Source: Heracleum sosnowskyi | Taxonomy: Eukaryota > Streptophyta > Magnoliopsida > Apiales > Apiaceae | Reading direction: 5' to 3' | Assembly (NCBI GenBank): GCA_030848705.1 | Contig: CM061238.1 | Location: forward strand, 78,950,685 to 79,014,684 | Length of the DNA: 64,000 bases | Part shown: positions 33,348-45,308 of the stretch, piece after piece | How the letters are laid out: every line of letters begins with the position of its first letter | How positions within the stretch are numbered: position 1 is the first letter of the stretch | Notes under the pieces: model-generated | Told to the model about the DNA's origin: nothing | The model's database searches: none | Seen by the model: the letters and a program-made list of their open reading frames with translations, nothing else | Position numbers and translations under genes: made by a program

Positions 33348-35150
33348 CTGAAGATTCAGACTTACTCTTGAAAGATGACTTCCTTTGCTTGGCCTTTTGA
33401 CAAGAATCACACAGACCATCTAAGCTGAGTATTGATTTTGGAAGTCCCCTTACAAGATCTTTTCGAATCAACTCATTGATGTTGTTCAAATTTAGATGAG
33501 AGAGCTTCTTATGCCATTTCCAGCTCTCTTCACTAGACATCTTTGCAGACAGACACATAGCTTTTCCTTCAGAGTTTGTTACCAAACTTGCTTCATAGAT
33601 ATTATTCCGTCTGTGTCCAACTAGAACAACTTTCCCTGTAGATTTGCTGATAACCTCACAGTATTCAGGTTGAAAATCTACATGATAACCTCTGTCACAG
33701 ATTTGACTCACAGATAGCAAGTCATGCTTGAGTCCTGGGACTAGAGCTACATTTGTGATAATGACACTTCCAAGATTGATATTGCCATATCCCAGAGTAC
33801 GTCCTATGTTGCCATCTCCATGGGAAACTTTTGGGCCAGCCTTCTCCTCATAATCTGATAGCAGGGCTTCATTTCCAGTCATGTGCCCTGAACATCCACT
33901 GTCCAAGACTAGGGTGCTTTCCCTTATGCCCTTATTTTCAGATGATTCAGATTCATCTTTGACAGTTGCCATGAGAGCATAGTTTACATACTCATCTGAA
34001 TCTGAAGTGTCTGCCCAGTCTCTCCCTTTAGTGATGAGTGCTTTTTCAGATTTTCCTTTCTTGCACTCTGGAGCATAGTGACTCATCTCTTTACACTTGT
34101 AGCACTGGATCTCAGACTTGTCTTTCTTCCCATATTTGGTATCCCTTCCTTCAGACTTTCTGAAACTCTTCCTTTCAGAGTTTGAATCTCTCCTAGAGAA
34201 TCTCTTTCCTTTCTTGAAGTTCTTGAAACCCATCTTCTTGAAAGTCTTCACCATCAAAGCAGCCATTTGCATCATCTGTTCTTCATCATCCTCGGTTGCA
34301 GATGATTCAACAGTGTTTGATGACTCACTTTCAGAGTTTATGACCAAAGCCTTTCCCTTAGCTTTCTTCTTTGATGTCTCTTTCTTAAGAAGTTTTCTTC
34401 AACTTTGAGAGCAACAGATTTTGTCTTCTTTCCAGATCTTTTGTTTCTTTGTTCTATCTCAAGTTCATGAGTTTTAAGCAACCCATAGATTTCATCAAGA
34501 TCTGTTTCTGCAAGATCATAATTATCTCTTATTGTTGTTGCCTTTAAATCCCATCTTTCAGGTAAAGATAGAAGAAACTTGAGATTAGACTCTTCAAGTT
34601 CATATTCTTTATCAACCAGAGATAAATCATTCAACAGTTTACAGAATCTGTCATATGTCTCAATCAAAGTTTCATCAGGTCTCGAGTCAAAGTGTTCATA
34701 CTCCTGTGTAAGTATAGTCTTCCTGTTCTTCTTTATAGCACTTGTTCCTTGACATCTGACTTCTAAAGCATCCCAAATTTCTTTGGCAGTTTTGCAACCA
34801 ATAACTCTGTTAGACATGACATTATCTAAGGCACTATGGAGAAGATGTCTAACTTTTGCATCCTTTGCAATTGATGAGATGTCTTCAGGAGTCAAATCTT
34901 TCTTTTCTTTTGGAACGGTCTTTTGTTCTTGACCAGCAACAACAGGAGACAGTTTAGTTGGCTTATGAGGACCATCATTTATTCTATCAAGGTATTCTGG
35001 ATCTGTGGCTTCCAGAAACATGGTCATCTTTACCTTCCATATTGGATATTCCGCTGGTCTGAGAATTAGAACCCTAATCGTCTCGTATCGACTCACAGAA
35101 GTTGGTTGAACCTTCTCAGGATTAGAACCTGCTTGAATGTTTTCAGCCAT
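33348..35150 (-). pseudogene. Sirevirus gag, protease and integrase start, frameshifted
   Basis: ATG at 35150 opens a gag of the UBN2 type (residues 1-260). A one-base shift near 34385 moves the rest into another frame, which runs from about 34347 to the solo-LTR junction. That part has a zinc knuckle (CYKCKEMSHYAPEC, with both usual glycines replaced), the protease motif LDSGCSGHMTG, and the gag-pre-integrase zinc site (HKKLSHLN ... CDSCQKAK). The reading frame is then cut by the nested LTR at 33342/33343 and resumes at 28570. Confidence 0.9.
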
Positions 35151-35198
35151 GATTATACTTGTGTTTGGATCAAAAACTGTATATATTAAACAGCCTTA

Positions 35199-35210
35199 GC
35201 TCTGATACCA
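35199..35210 (-). other. Primer-binding site of the Sirevirus (initiator Met tRNA)
   Basis: Minus-strand TGGTATCAGAGC, two bases from the 5' LTR. It is complementary to the 3' end of plant initiator tRNA-Met. Confidence 0.95.
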
Positions 35211-35212
35211 AT

Positions 35213-35706
35213 TGTTAGGCTGAATACACAATATATAATCAAATATACATATGAGAATTACAATAAGAACACTGTTTATGAATAATAAACTGTATGGAAT
35301 TAATAACTCCTCTCTCGGTGATGTAAAATATCACAGAGAGCTGCTAGGTTACAAGAATAATGTTTCACGTATTCGCATCCCTTTTAGGGTTAACCTATCT
35401 GTGTTTATATAGTACACAGCTACTTACAATCTTCTAATTGATATTCCTATAAATCAGCTATACAATTAATATCAATCTAGAATTGCTTCTGTCTTCTGTT
35501 CTGTTTCCTTAGCCATCTCGATATCTCTTTGCTCCTTTCCATTTTCAAAGAATATCGCTTCTAGAATCTTCATTGAATAACACCGACAGCTAAGCAAACT
35601 CTGACTGTCAGAGTTTAACAAACTCTGACCAGTCCTTCAGCTAAACTCTGATAGTATCCTGATACTTTAAACACTGATAAACAAACATCAACAATTATAT
35701 CTAACA
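35213..35706 (-). repeat. 5' LTR of the Sirevirus
   Basis: 494 bp, TG...CA, followed by the duplication AAAAG. It carries the 24-bp segment absent from the 3' copy and a minus-strand TATA box at about 35403-35411. Confidence 0.95.
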
Positions 35707-35711
35707 AAAAG

Positions 35712-36441
35712 CGTGTACGCCAATTCAGACTATATACGAAACGCCAAGTGACCGAAGAAATTTGGAAGCTCGAAGATTTTCAGTTCTCCACTGCAGCAAG
35801 CTACACTGAAGAATTGGGGGCTTGTTGTTATGCCATATTTTGGCATAGTCCAAATTTCTCCGTTTAATAATTATTAATTCAGATTAATAATTAATTACTT
35901 AACCACTAAGTAATATCCTCTCTCTGAAACGAGGAAAAAATCAATCTCAATCAACGAATAACGGAAAATATCTCCAAACGATATTCTTCAAATCATGGAA
36001 AGAAATGCGGAGATGCCGCGAGATTGTAGGAAAACGTGTGAAATCCGGACAATTTATGGGAATGAGATGTGGATGGATAAATCCGGACTATTTATGGGAA
36101 TGAGATGTGGATGGATAAATCCTAACTATTTATGGGAACGTGGTGTGGATGGATAAACTCTGACTATTTATGGATTTGGACTGAATGGGCTTATCTAATG
36201 ACTTGTTTTCCAAGAACTACATGAGGCTTGATCCCTATATAAGGGGTACGTAGGCACCTTGTATGATACACAATTGACACTCGGCAAGAGTAAGAGAAAG
36301 AACCCATTCTCTATTCAATTTCTGAGGAGTCATCATACAAGTCCAGCCCCCAAACATCCAAAAATTCCAAATCCTCATATTTTCATAAGTCGTTATTCCA
36401 ACAACCTCCGATTCATGTTGTTACGAAAATCCTCCAACAAC
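35712..36441 (+). mobile_element. 3' end and LTR of the element that hosts the Sirevirus
   Basis: A polypurine tract (GAAGAATTGGGGGC, about 35809-35822) is followed by an LTR from TGTTGTTATGCC (35823; TGTTATGCC at 35826 is an alternative) to CAACAACA at about 36441. A TATA box CTATATAAGG is at 36235-36244. The LTR includes a partial copy of the 88-bp unit and a 38-bp tandem repeat. The 5' LTR is not in the window. Confidence 0.65.
36043..36173 (+). repeat. 38-bp tandem repeat in the LTR
   Basis: Units at 36043-36080, 36081-36118 and 36119-36156 plus a partial fourth. The consensus has ATTTATGGGAATGAGATG then TGGATGGATAA. Confidence 0.9.
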
Positions 36442-38349
36442 AGTTAGCATTTGAGAATTCTGATTGTATATTGGTTTTTTATGAAATGAATTATATGAGA
36501 TCCTAATCCTTGAATTTAAAATGTATCAGCCTTGAAAGCCCAAGTCTGATTTTTTGACATATTACTTGTATTAACTCTTTGTTTTATATTGGTTTTTTTT
36601 ATATTGTATATTGGTTTTTTATGACATATTACTTGTATTAACTCTTTGTTTTATGGTTACGTAAAACATTTTATTTATAAAGTTTGATGGTTAATAAAAA
36701 AAATCCATATTTTCAATCATTGTTTTAGCAAAATGTAGTATATAAGAACATCTTCAATAGAGATGAACCTGAACATTTAACTAAAATATCTAGGTGACAC
36801 ACATTATACATAATATGCAAAAGTTGTCTCACTCCAACCCACATTTTCCTTACCAAAATATTTAGACAATCATTTTTGTTGGTTAAATTTGTCCAACCAA
36901 CATTCTCCTTTTAAATGTAATTTTAGTAATTGCTAAATTTTTAAAATTAATAATAGCAAACCAATTTAGCCATCGCCTTCGAGATGTTCTAATAATTCGG
37001 TTAGGATGGCTTAACAAGATCATATGGTGAGTGATTGGAATCACGCGTAAACTCGGAAGTTTTAATTTCCCAGGACATTACATGTTATGTAATTGACTAG
37101 CAAAGATTTTATTTTATGTAACTGATGACTAGCAAAAAAAATTATTTAGGCCACACGATGTCGATACAATTAGTTTTGTAATTTCCGCGGAATTGGACCC
37201 GCGTCAATATGATGCCAAAAAAAAAAACATCATCAAAATCAACGTTGTACCTTATATAAACCTCCTTCGTAGCAATCTATCTAAACCGTGTAATAAAAGC
37301 ATATACTAGGGCGATACAAGAACCAAACTTGACTTCTCGCACAATCCAATTAGGTAGTAAATTTATCCGGACTATCCTGTATCTCGGTTTATATCCGGCT
37401 CGAAAATATGATATATATTTCATATCCGTTTTACAAATGATCCTAATCTGGCGGAAAAATCAAACCCGAATAAAATATGATCCCGGATATGAGCACCTAT
37501 ATACCCGCTCAGATTCGGTCTTATATTCTTTTTTATAAAATGATCATACCCGAATATGATCCCTGCTCCATAAATTATAAGTTTAACCTGTTACATTTCT
37601 ATGTAAATAGTCATTTTATAATTTCTTAATATTTTTATGAGTTTAAATTTTCACAAAATAAGATTTATTCATCCTTATAATGCAAATATTATCATCATAT
37701 ATACTCAATACATCATATATTTAACTTTTGAATTCATGATTATTATGTTTTTAATAATAATATTATTATTTGGAATAAATGATCATTTATTTAGTTTAAA
37801 TAAAATATAATACTGGCTCATATTTGACTCGTATCCGATGGATCACAAACTAACTGGTTAGAAAAAATAAAATACGGTACTGGCTCATATTTGGTTTGGA
37901 TCCGGAACTCAATACCCGATATCAGTTTATATCCGAATAAAATGATTCCGGACCCAAATCTGAACATTATAAAAGTAAAATGATCCGACACTTTAGCAAA
38001 GGGATGTCTGGTTCTACCCGGATCATTTTACACCCCTAAATCCAACACATACTCCGTATGTCCTCTCATTTTTTTACAATTTCCTTTTTGGTACGTCCCT
38101 CTCATTTATTTACATACCAAAAATAATAACATTTTATAATATAAAATCCAATCACATTCGCACCGCTTTACTTTTTTTTTTCTATTAATTTACACTTTTT
38201 CTTAACCTCCTTCTCCTTCTCGTTCCGATGTAATTCTTAAGCCAAGTTGAGCAAAAACACCTTCAGAAGTAGAATCTCCAAGGGTTCCTATGAAAAAATA
38301 CCAACATCCCATCAATCGATTTTTTCTGTGTTTTTCTTAATCTCTTTCG
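36442..38349. other. Intergenic DNA upstream of the kinase gene
   Basis: AT-rich, no gene. A segment with GACATATTACTTGTATTAACTC is duplicated (about 36557-36590 and 36623-36655). From about 37305 to 38036 the DNA is packed with ATATCCGG/GATCCGG-type words and ends CATTTTACACCCCTAAA, resembling the end of hAT-like MITEs, but I found no clean target duplication. A short CTCCGTATGTCC stretch near 38055 resembles a Stowaway end. The kinase promoter lies in the last few hundred bases; no clear TATA box was identified. Confidence 0.5.
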
Positions 38350-41300
38350 ATGGGAATTTGTTTTACGAAAGGCTTTTGTTGTAGAGACCGTCATGAAATC
38401 CATATCTCATCGTCTTCAGAAGCATCGCCTACTCGCCAAAACCACCCTTTTCCTGAATCGTTTGAACAATTTAAATTTCCAACTCATGCATCTCCTTCGA
38501 AGTTCGAATCTTCATCGAAAATCGGGCCTATTTTGCGCAAGTCATATGTGGACATATCGACACTGTATGTTCTTGATAAAGAACTAGGGAGGGGTCAGTT
38601 TGGAATAACTTATCTTTGTACAGAGAGGGCAACTGGAATAAATTATGCGTGTAAGTCGATATCGTTGCGTAAGCTTGTGAGTCAGAAGGATAGAGATGAT
38701 GTTCGGAGGGAGATTTTAATTTTACAGCATTTGACTGGACAGCCTAATATAGTTGAATTTAAAGGAGCTTATGAAGATGAGAAGAATTTGCATTTGGTTA
38801 TGGAGTTATGTTCTGGTGGCGAATTGTTTGATCGGATTACTACTAAAGGGAGTTATAGTGAGAAAGAAGCTGCAACTATTGGAAGGCAGATTGTGAATGT
38901 GGTGCATGCTTGTCATTTTATGGGGGTTATTCATAGGGACTTGAAACCTGAGAATTTCTTGATGGCTAGTCGCAATGAGGATTCTCCATTGAAGGCCACT
39001 GATTTTGGGCTCTCCGTTTTCATTGAGGAAGGTTGGTTTGAATTAAGTTTTTGCCAGTTTCAAAATATATTTACATAAATATTTATTTAGCATCTTGATT
39101 GATTTTTATTGATTATTTGTTTTACACCTTGTTATTCCTTAGAGTAGAGTTAATGTCTGCGTGCACTTTACCATCACAAACCATGCTCGACGAGAGGGAT
39201 ATAGTAGGATTGTTTGGTTTAGATTCGGTATTGATTATTGTTTTACGAGTGTTACAAGCATGGTTTACGTGATCTTATATGGTGTTGATAATTTATGATC
39301 AAAGGCATTGGTGAATGGTGATTAAGTATATGCTAAAAATTAATGTCAATATGCTGTTTCACTGATCTTAAGAGTACTCCACAAAATTAACCACTGTTTG
39401 AAACCATATCATGTCTCAATGAAATTTAGAATTGCTGTATAGTGAACCAAGTGCAGTGATTAGAGTGTGTTTGAGTAATGCTTTCTGATGTGAATGCCAC
39501 TACGAGTCAACATGACCAAGTCAATAAGGAAGTGACAAGTCAACTAAGTCAATGCTACTTTATCTTTTATTCATAACAAACAAGGAACAATAATTAGTTC
39601 TGCATTAGTAATGTGAAACGCAGAAAGATTTTTACATGTCGTTAACAGATTGTATATCGAAATTATTGCATAGGTGGTCTTGTCATCTGAAAATTAAGAT
39701 TGTGACTACAATTTTTAGTGGTTAATGATGGAGGCTAATTGCTTCTGATGTATGTGGTATGTTGTAAGGAGTCACCTATGGTAATAAAATCTTTCAACCA
39801 CATCGACCTATAATAACTAACTGTATCAGGTGGTATACGAGACAATTTCATGTATGGATACTGTAATCTGTAGGCATTCTTTTAAGGAAATTTCCACCTT
39901 CTTCATGCATGACTTACAAGTTGTTACCTACTTTATTCACTTCAGGAAAATCTTACAAGGATGTTGTTGGAAGTGCGTACTATGTAGCCCCAGAGGTGCT
40001 AAGAAGGAGATACGGGAAGGAGATAGACATGTGGAGTGCTGGTGTCATTTTATACGTTCTTTTAAGTAGAGTGCCTCCTTTCTGGGCAGGTAGTACAAAA
40101 ATATCATTATAAATTCAGAACTTTGCAATTTATCAGTTACCCTGCATCTTTTTCATTGTCCCAGTTGTCAAATCTGATTGCTCAAGCACCATCCACATTG
40201 TAGTAACTCACAAACTTTACTTGCCTAGTAGGGTACCAGTTATTCGCTTATAACATAGTGAATACCAATTTCCCTATGTTCTTATTGATAGATAGTTAAA
40301 ATTTCAAGCTTTACGGAGAGTGTATTTAGATAGTTAAAAGAGAAGTAATGTATCAATTGTATATCTTCCAACTGTGGTATCTGCAGTGTAATGATACTAA
40401 TGATCAGGGAAAGAAAGGGATCTTCTGTACAGTTGTATGTATAACTAGTTTCTTATTATCTGCATTCCTATCCATAAAGGAATTTCGGATCAACATTTTG
40501 TCCGATAAATACCTATTGGCACTTGAGCTTATAATTTCTGTTAAATTTGGATTATTCAGAGGCTGAGAAAGGCATTTTCAATGCAATTTTGGAAGGCTAT
40601 GTTGATTTTGAGAGCTCTCCTTGGCCATCCATATCCTCCGAGGCAAAGGATCTTATAAAGAAAATGTTGACAATGGACCCAAAAATGAGGATTTCAGCTG
40701 CGCAGGCGCTAGGTAAGTGCACAAAACCAAATCAATGTTAAAATGTTTTGCCGCATACATGATTTTCGATACCTCTCGACTCTCGTGTTGTGTGAAGCTT
40801 TAAGTATACCACGTAGATACATACACATTTAACAGAACTAGCATACAAAATGTTGGAGGCACCATATAAAGTATCCTATAGATCTGTCGACTTACTGAAG
40901 ACTGAAGAGGTATCTACAAACAATTCTCATAATGGTGAACATTGCATTTGTAATCAGTACAAAAAAACGTTGCATTTGTTTTGATCAAAGATATACTTCC
41001 ATGTCGCTAATTGGGTGAAAAACTGATTCCGTCGCATTGTAATTGCATGAACTAGAACATCCATGGCTCAAGGAAGACGGTGAAGCATCAAGCAAACCCA
41101 TTGATAGCGCTGTGTTAATCAGGATGAAGCAGTTCAGATCTATGAACAAGCTGAAGAGGCTTGCCTTAAAGGTCTGTTAGACACCTTTCTTCAAGATCAT
41201 TTTCTTTACTTTTCCCCACTTCACCCAAACGTATGGCTTGGCTGGTCCTTGCAATCTTCAGAATGGGAGTAATAATGTACATTTTTGTCTTATTATACTC

Positions 41301-42156
41301 CAAATTGTTGGATTTCTTGAAGGTAATTGCAGAGAACGTTTCAGAAGAAGAAATCAAGGGCTTGAAGCAGATGTTTAACAATATGGATACCGATAGAAGT
41401 GGTACAATTACATATGATAAACTAAAAACAGGACTGTCTAAGCTGGGTTCAAAGCTTAACGAGGCAGAAATACAACAGCTGATGGAAGCCGTAAGTAACA
41501 TATGTTTCATTCTATTTCGTAAGATATAACTTTTACCGAGGGCTGCATATGTAACTATGTTATGTGGATTTTGATTTTAATTTTCTACTATCAGGCTGAT
41601 GTAGATAACAATGGATTTATCGACTACATTGAATTCATCACCGCAACAATGCATCGACATATACTTGATAAGGATGAGAATTTGTACAAGGCTTTTATGT
41701 ATTTTGACAAGGATCATAGTGGGTTAGTTGTCATTCAAACCCTGTCACTGCTGATTAATCTGCTAATTGCAATTGATATTTACATTGAAAGTAAAATATA
41801 CGTAACTGTTCTATACTCTACTCGCATGTCTAAAAAAATAAAAAAGAAGCTTTTCTAAGGCTTTACAAATGTAAATCAACAGGTTTATTACAAGAGATGA
41901 ATTAAGACATGCTATGACTGAATACGGGATAGGGGATGAAGCTAGCATAGACGAAGTACTTGACGACGTTGACACTGATAAGGTTGTCGTTGTTATGTTT
42001 ATTTGCTGCCTTTTTCAGCATACTTACATATTTGCCCAAGGTTTACGAAGCATGTTTGGTGTTAATGTGCAGGACGGGAAGATAAACTACGAGGAGTTTG
42101 TGACCATGATGAGGAAAGGAACTCTTGATCATAATGTACAACAGAGACACTTTTAG
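38350..42156 (+). CDS. CPK29: Calcium-dependent protein kinase, CPK29-like
   Basis: Eight GT-AG exons: 38350-39031, 39946-40089, 40560-40712, 41056-41171, 41323-41490, 41595-41722, 41883-41982, 42073-42156. They sum to 1575 nt, 524 codons plus stop, a normal CDPK length, and all phases agree. The N-terminus MGICF carries Gly2 for myristoylation and Cys4, 10 and 11 for possible palmitoylation, so membrane attachment is likely. Kinase domain: GRGQFG loop (80-85), Lys102, HRDLKPEN with Asp197, DFG at 218-220, and a PEV segment of APE type. The autoinhibitory junction (RMKQFRSMNKLKRLALK) and four EF-hands follow. EF-hand 1 has Lys instead of Glu at loop position 12; the other three look normal. 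The N-terminal ISSSS motif, IGPIL and the C-terminal YEEFVTMMRKGT favour the CPK29 type. Role: Ser/Thr phosphorylation in calcium signalling. Confidence 0.95.
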
Positions 42157-42911
42157 CAAACTTCCCAAATCTTGTCGGAAAACAAAAACCAAAACTTGAT
42201 ATGATCCTCTACATTGCACATATTTGTATATGTTTAGCTGCTCAAATAATACCATTGTGTGTCTTGACCCAAGAGATGTATGTTGGAATTGAAAGTGTGA
42301 ACATATTGTTTTGCTTTAGTTGGTTTGGCATATTTATTTATTTATTTATCTTTTTACTAGTTTAACACACTCCGCATCCTATTTATTGACCGATATAAAA
42401 CGAACATCTTGTTTCAAGTTATGTATGGAATTATAAGGAAAAGTGGTCTAATAAAAGGAAAATTCTAGAGGCACAAAATTTGTTATCAAAATTTTTCCCA
42501 AATACACATGGTAATTCCTGATTCGTTGTAATAATAAGTGACCCCTGCATTCACACCAACAACACCAATGAAAATATTTCAAATTGCCACATCACCTATG
42601 CCATGTTATTTGATAACAAATTTTTGTACCAAATTTTGTGCCTCTAGCACTACTCCTAATAAAATTGAAGAAAAATGCTTTCGATTTTGAATTTTCTGTG
42701 TTGACTTGAACATCACTAGAAGTAAAAAAAAAAGAATTAGGTAGTTTTTCCCGCGCATTGGCCAAACAGTTAAACGAACGCTTCTTTAAGCCAACGGCGT
42801 CGTATTAGCAGAAAGCAAACTCAAAATACGACACCGTTTTTTCTCTAATTAACCAAAAACCCTCAGTGGTCACTGTTAACGAAAGGCCAGATAAAAAAAA
42901 TCAGGGTTTTT
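42157..42911. other. Intergenic DNA between the kinase and the pseudouridine synthase
   Basis: Holds the kinase 3' UTR, a 183-bp MITE (42465-42647) and the short promoter of the next gene. No other gene is seen. Confidence 0.7.
42465..42647. mobile_element. MITE with perfect 17-bp terminal inverted repeats
   Basis: Left end CTAGAGGCACAAAATTT; right end is its exact reverse complement (42631-42647). A second inverted pair (TTGTTATCAAA and TTTGATAACAAA) lies inside. If TA is the target duplication, the element starts GAGGCAC and would be mariner-like, but other superfamilies are possible. Non-coding. Confidence 0.8.
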
Positions 42912-45267
42912 ATGACATACAAAATGGTGTGTCTATCTTCTTCTTCATTTTCTCTGTTCCCTCGAAACCCTAGATACACAACTATTACTAATTCTAGGGT
43001 TTCATGGCTGCTCGTAAGATCCTGTTCCAATTCCACCGCCGCCGCCGACGCTAATTCCGAGCGGCGAAACAATTACGCCGGAGTTCAATTGGAGGAGAGT
43101 GTTTGTGAAGTTAATTCATCAAAACTGCGATTAGATACATGGATTTCTTCGCGTATTAATGGAATTAGTAGAGCTCGCGTTCAATCTACCATTAAATCTG
43201 GTCTTGTCACTGTCAATGGACGTACAATTGATAAGGTACACTTTTCTTTAAGTACATTTTTAATAAATTTTATAAAGTTATTATTTCGGTTATTCAATTC
43301 AGGACAGTTTGTTGATTATTGGTAGCCTAAGAACCAAAACTGTCTCGTGTTTTAAATTTTGAATTTCGGTATAGTTCAGTATAGATATAATGTACTGCTC
43401 TGAAATAGGAAAACTTAATTCAGTATCATGACTGGTTGACTACCACTTTCGTACGCACGACTTAAGTATTTTACGCAAATTTGAGAAAGTGTGTACGTTT
43501 TCCTTTCTTTGAGAAGTAGGTGTTATAGTAATGTCCGGTTCGGTGAGTTGAAAATGTTGTTCAGGAGAGTTTGGACTACTATTTTAGGAGAATTGTAGAA
43601 TGTATGTGGTTTTAAAGAAAATTTGTTGCTTCTAATTGCTTAACTAGAAATGTAATATTTGCTCTTTTACGGAGTTTTAAAGAAAGAAGTATGGCGGTTA
43701 TTGTTTATGAATGAACATGTGAATTGCAGGTTTCACACAAGGTTAGATCTGGTGACAAGGTTAGCTGCACTATATCAGAGTTGCAACCACTGAAAGCTGA
43801 ACCGGAAGATATACCATTGAATATTGTTTATGAAGATGATCACGTACTTGTTGTCAACAAACCTGCACATATGGTATGGTTTTCAATATTTTGTTGTTGT
43901 GACAAAGAAACTATATGCAAATCACCTGTGCCCCCACATTTGATCTTGTACCAATATGCACACAACAAGGTAATGTTGTAGTATGATGTTTAGTGAATTT
44001 GTTTCTATGTCAAGGTTTTAAGTTAGCTTTTGAGGCAAGTAGGCAATTTGATTGCAAACAATATCGCACATGTCATAGCATATTATGATAGTAGATCATG
44101 AAGTTCTGGCCTTCTTTAATTTAATTAAACTAAGGAAAAATGTCTTGCCATTATGACTGATACTAGTTTTGTTTGCCAACTCACATTAAGGAGTTAACCT
44201 ATATTCTATTTTGAACAGCAAACTTGATGACCACTATTTTTGGGTTTCTCATATTGCGGAGTGCTCAAGTTGACTAATTCTTGAGTTTTTATCTCTTTAG
44301 GTTGTTCATCCAGCACCTGGAAATGCTACTGGAACACTTGTAAATGGCATATTGCATCACTGTTGTCTTCCCATGGCTTCACTCCCAATCGTGGATATAC
44401 CCTCTGATGAAGAGGATATCTCTGAAGATGAATCCAGTTGCTACTCTGCCGATGACAGTTATTCCGAAGGATTACTTTCTGGCTTGAATGATGCATCTAT
44501 ACGGCCGGGAATTGTGCACAGATTAGATAAAGGAACCAGTGGACTGCTTGTTGTTGCAAAGGTGAATAGCCGCCACCCCCTCGCCCACATATTTGCTACC
44601 ATCAAATATTTGCCTTGTTCACTTGATTGACTCCCATAGATGAGTAGAGAAATCACTAAATGCTTTTTATCTGAGATTGTATTATGTTGATATGCGCTGT
44701 GCTAATTATTTCACATTCTTAAAACAGGATGAGCATTCTCACGCCCATTTATCTGAACAATTCAAGCAACACACCATCCAAAGAGTGTATGTTAGTCTAA
44801 CTTGTGGAGTGCCCTCCCCAGCTTCAGGACGTGTTGATATCCCTATAGGTCGCGATTTAAATAACCGCATTCGTATGGCTGCTGTAGTTGGATCTAGTAA
44901 ATGTGGAAAGACACGTCATGCCGCTAGTAGGTGATTTAAGGTCTTTACAACTTGCTTCTCATATTATATCTTTATATATAATTAGTGTAAAGGGGTTATT
45001 TGGTATGACATGGTACGGTATGATTGGTCGTCACTTCCCTAAATTTACATGTCTTACGTGCAAATATTTAACATTTTAAACCAAAGAAGCACTAAAATAA
45101 AGAAAAAAATTATAATTATTTATAATGAAGATTAAGCAATGATCTTAAGAAAATATACAAAAAATAATTTATACATCTATAATCAGAAAAGATAAATCTT
45201 AAATTTAATAGTCAACAAATTATTATAGATATTTTGCTAAAATAATAATTGAAGATAAATGCTTAAA

Positions 45268-45308
<41 letters not shown>

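Larger units (their letters stand above)
20323..35706 (-). mobile_element. Sirevirus-type Ty1 retrotransposon, interrupted and inactivated
   Basis: The minus-strand element is bounded by LTRs of 470 and 494 bp and flanked by AAAAG (20318-20322 and 35707-35711). It has an initiator-Met tRNA primer site, gag, protease, integrase, reverse transcriptase and RNase H, then a very large ORF before the 3' LTR, which is the Sirevirus order. Without the 4772-bp nested solo LTR and its duplicated 5 bp it is about 10.6 kb, normal for the group. Gag-pol has at least two frameshifts and two stop codons. The terminal TG of the 3' LTR reads TT (20323). Confidence 0.93.

Noticed and set aside
35199..35210. 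tRNA gene suggested by the initiator-Met match (also 60693-60706).
   Set aside because: Only 12-14 bases complementary to the tRNA 3' end next to an LTR: primer-binding sites, not genes.
37305..38036. Complete hAT MITE upstream of the kinase.
   Set aside because: Right end looks hAT-like but the proposed left end (TAGGGCGATAC) matches poorly and there is no 8-bp duplication, so it is described only as a repeat-like stretch.
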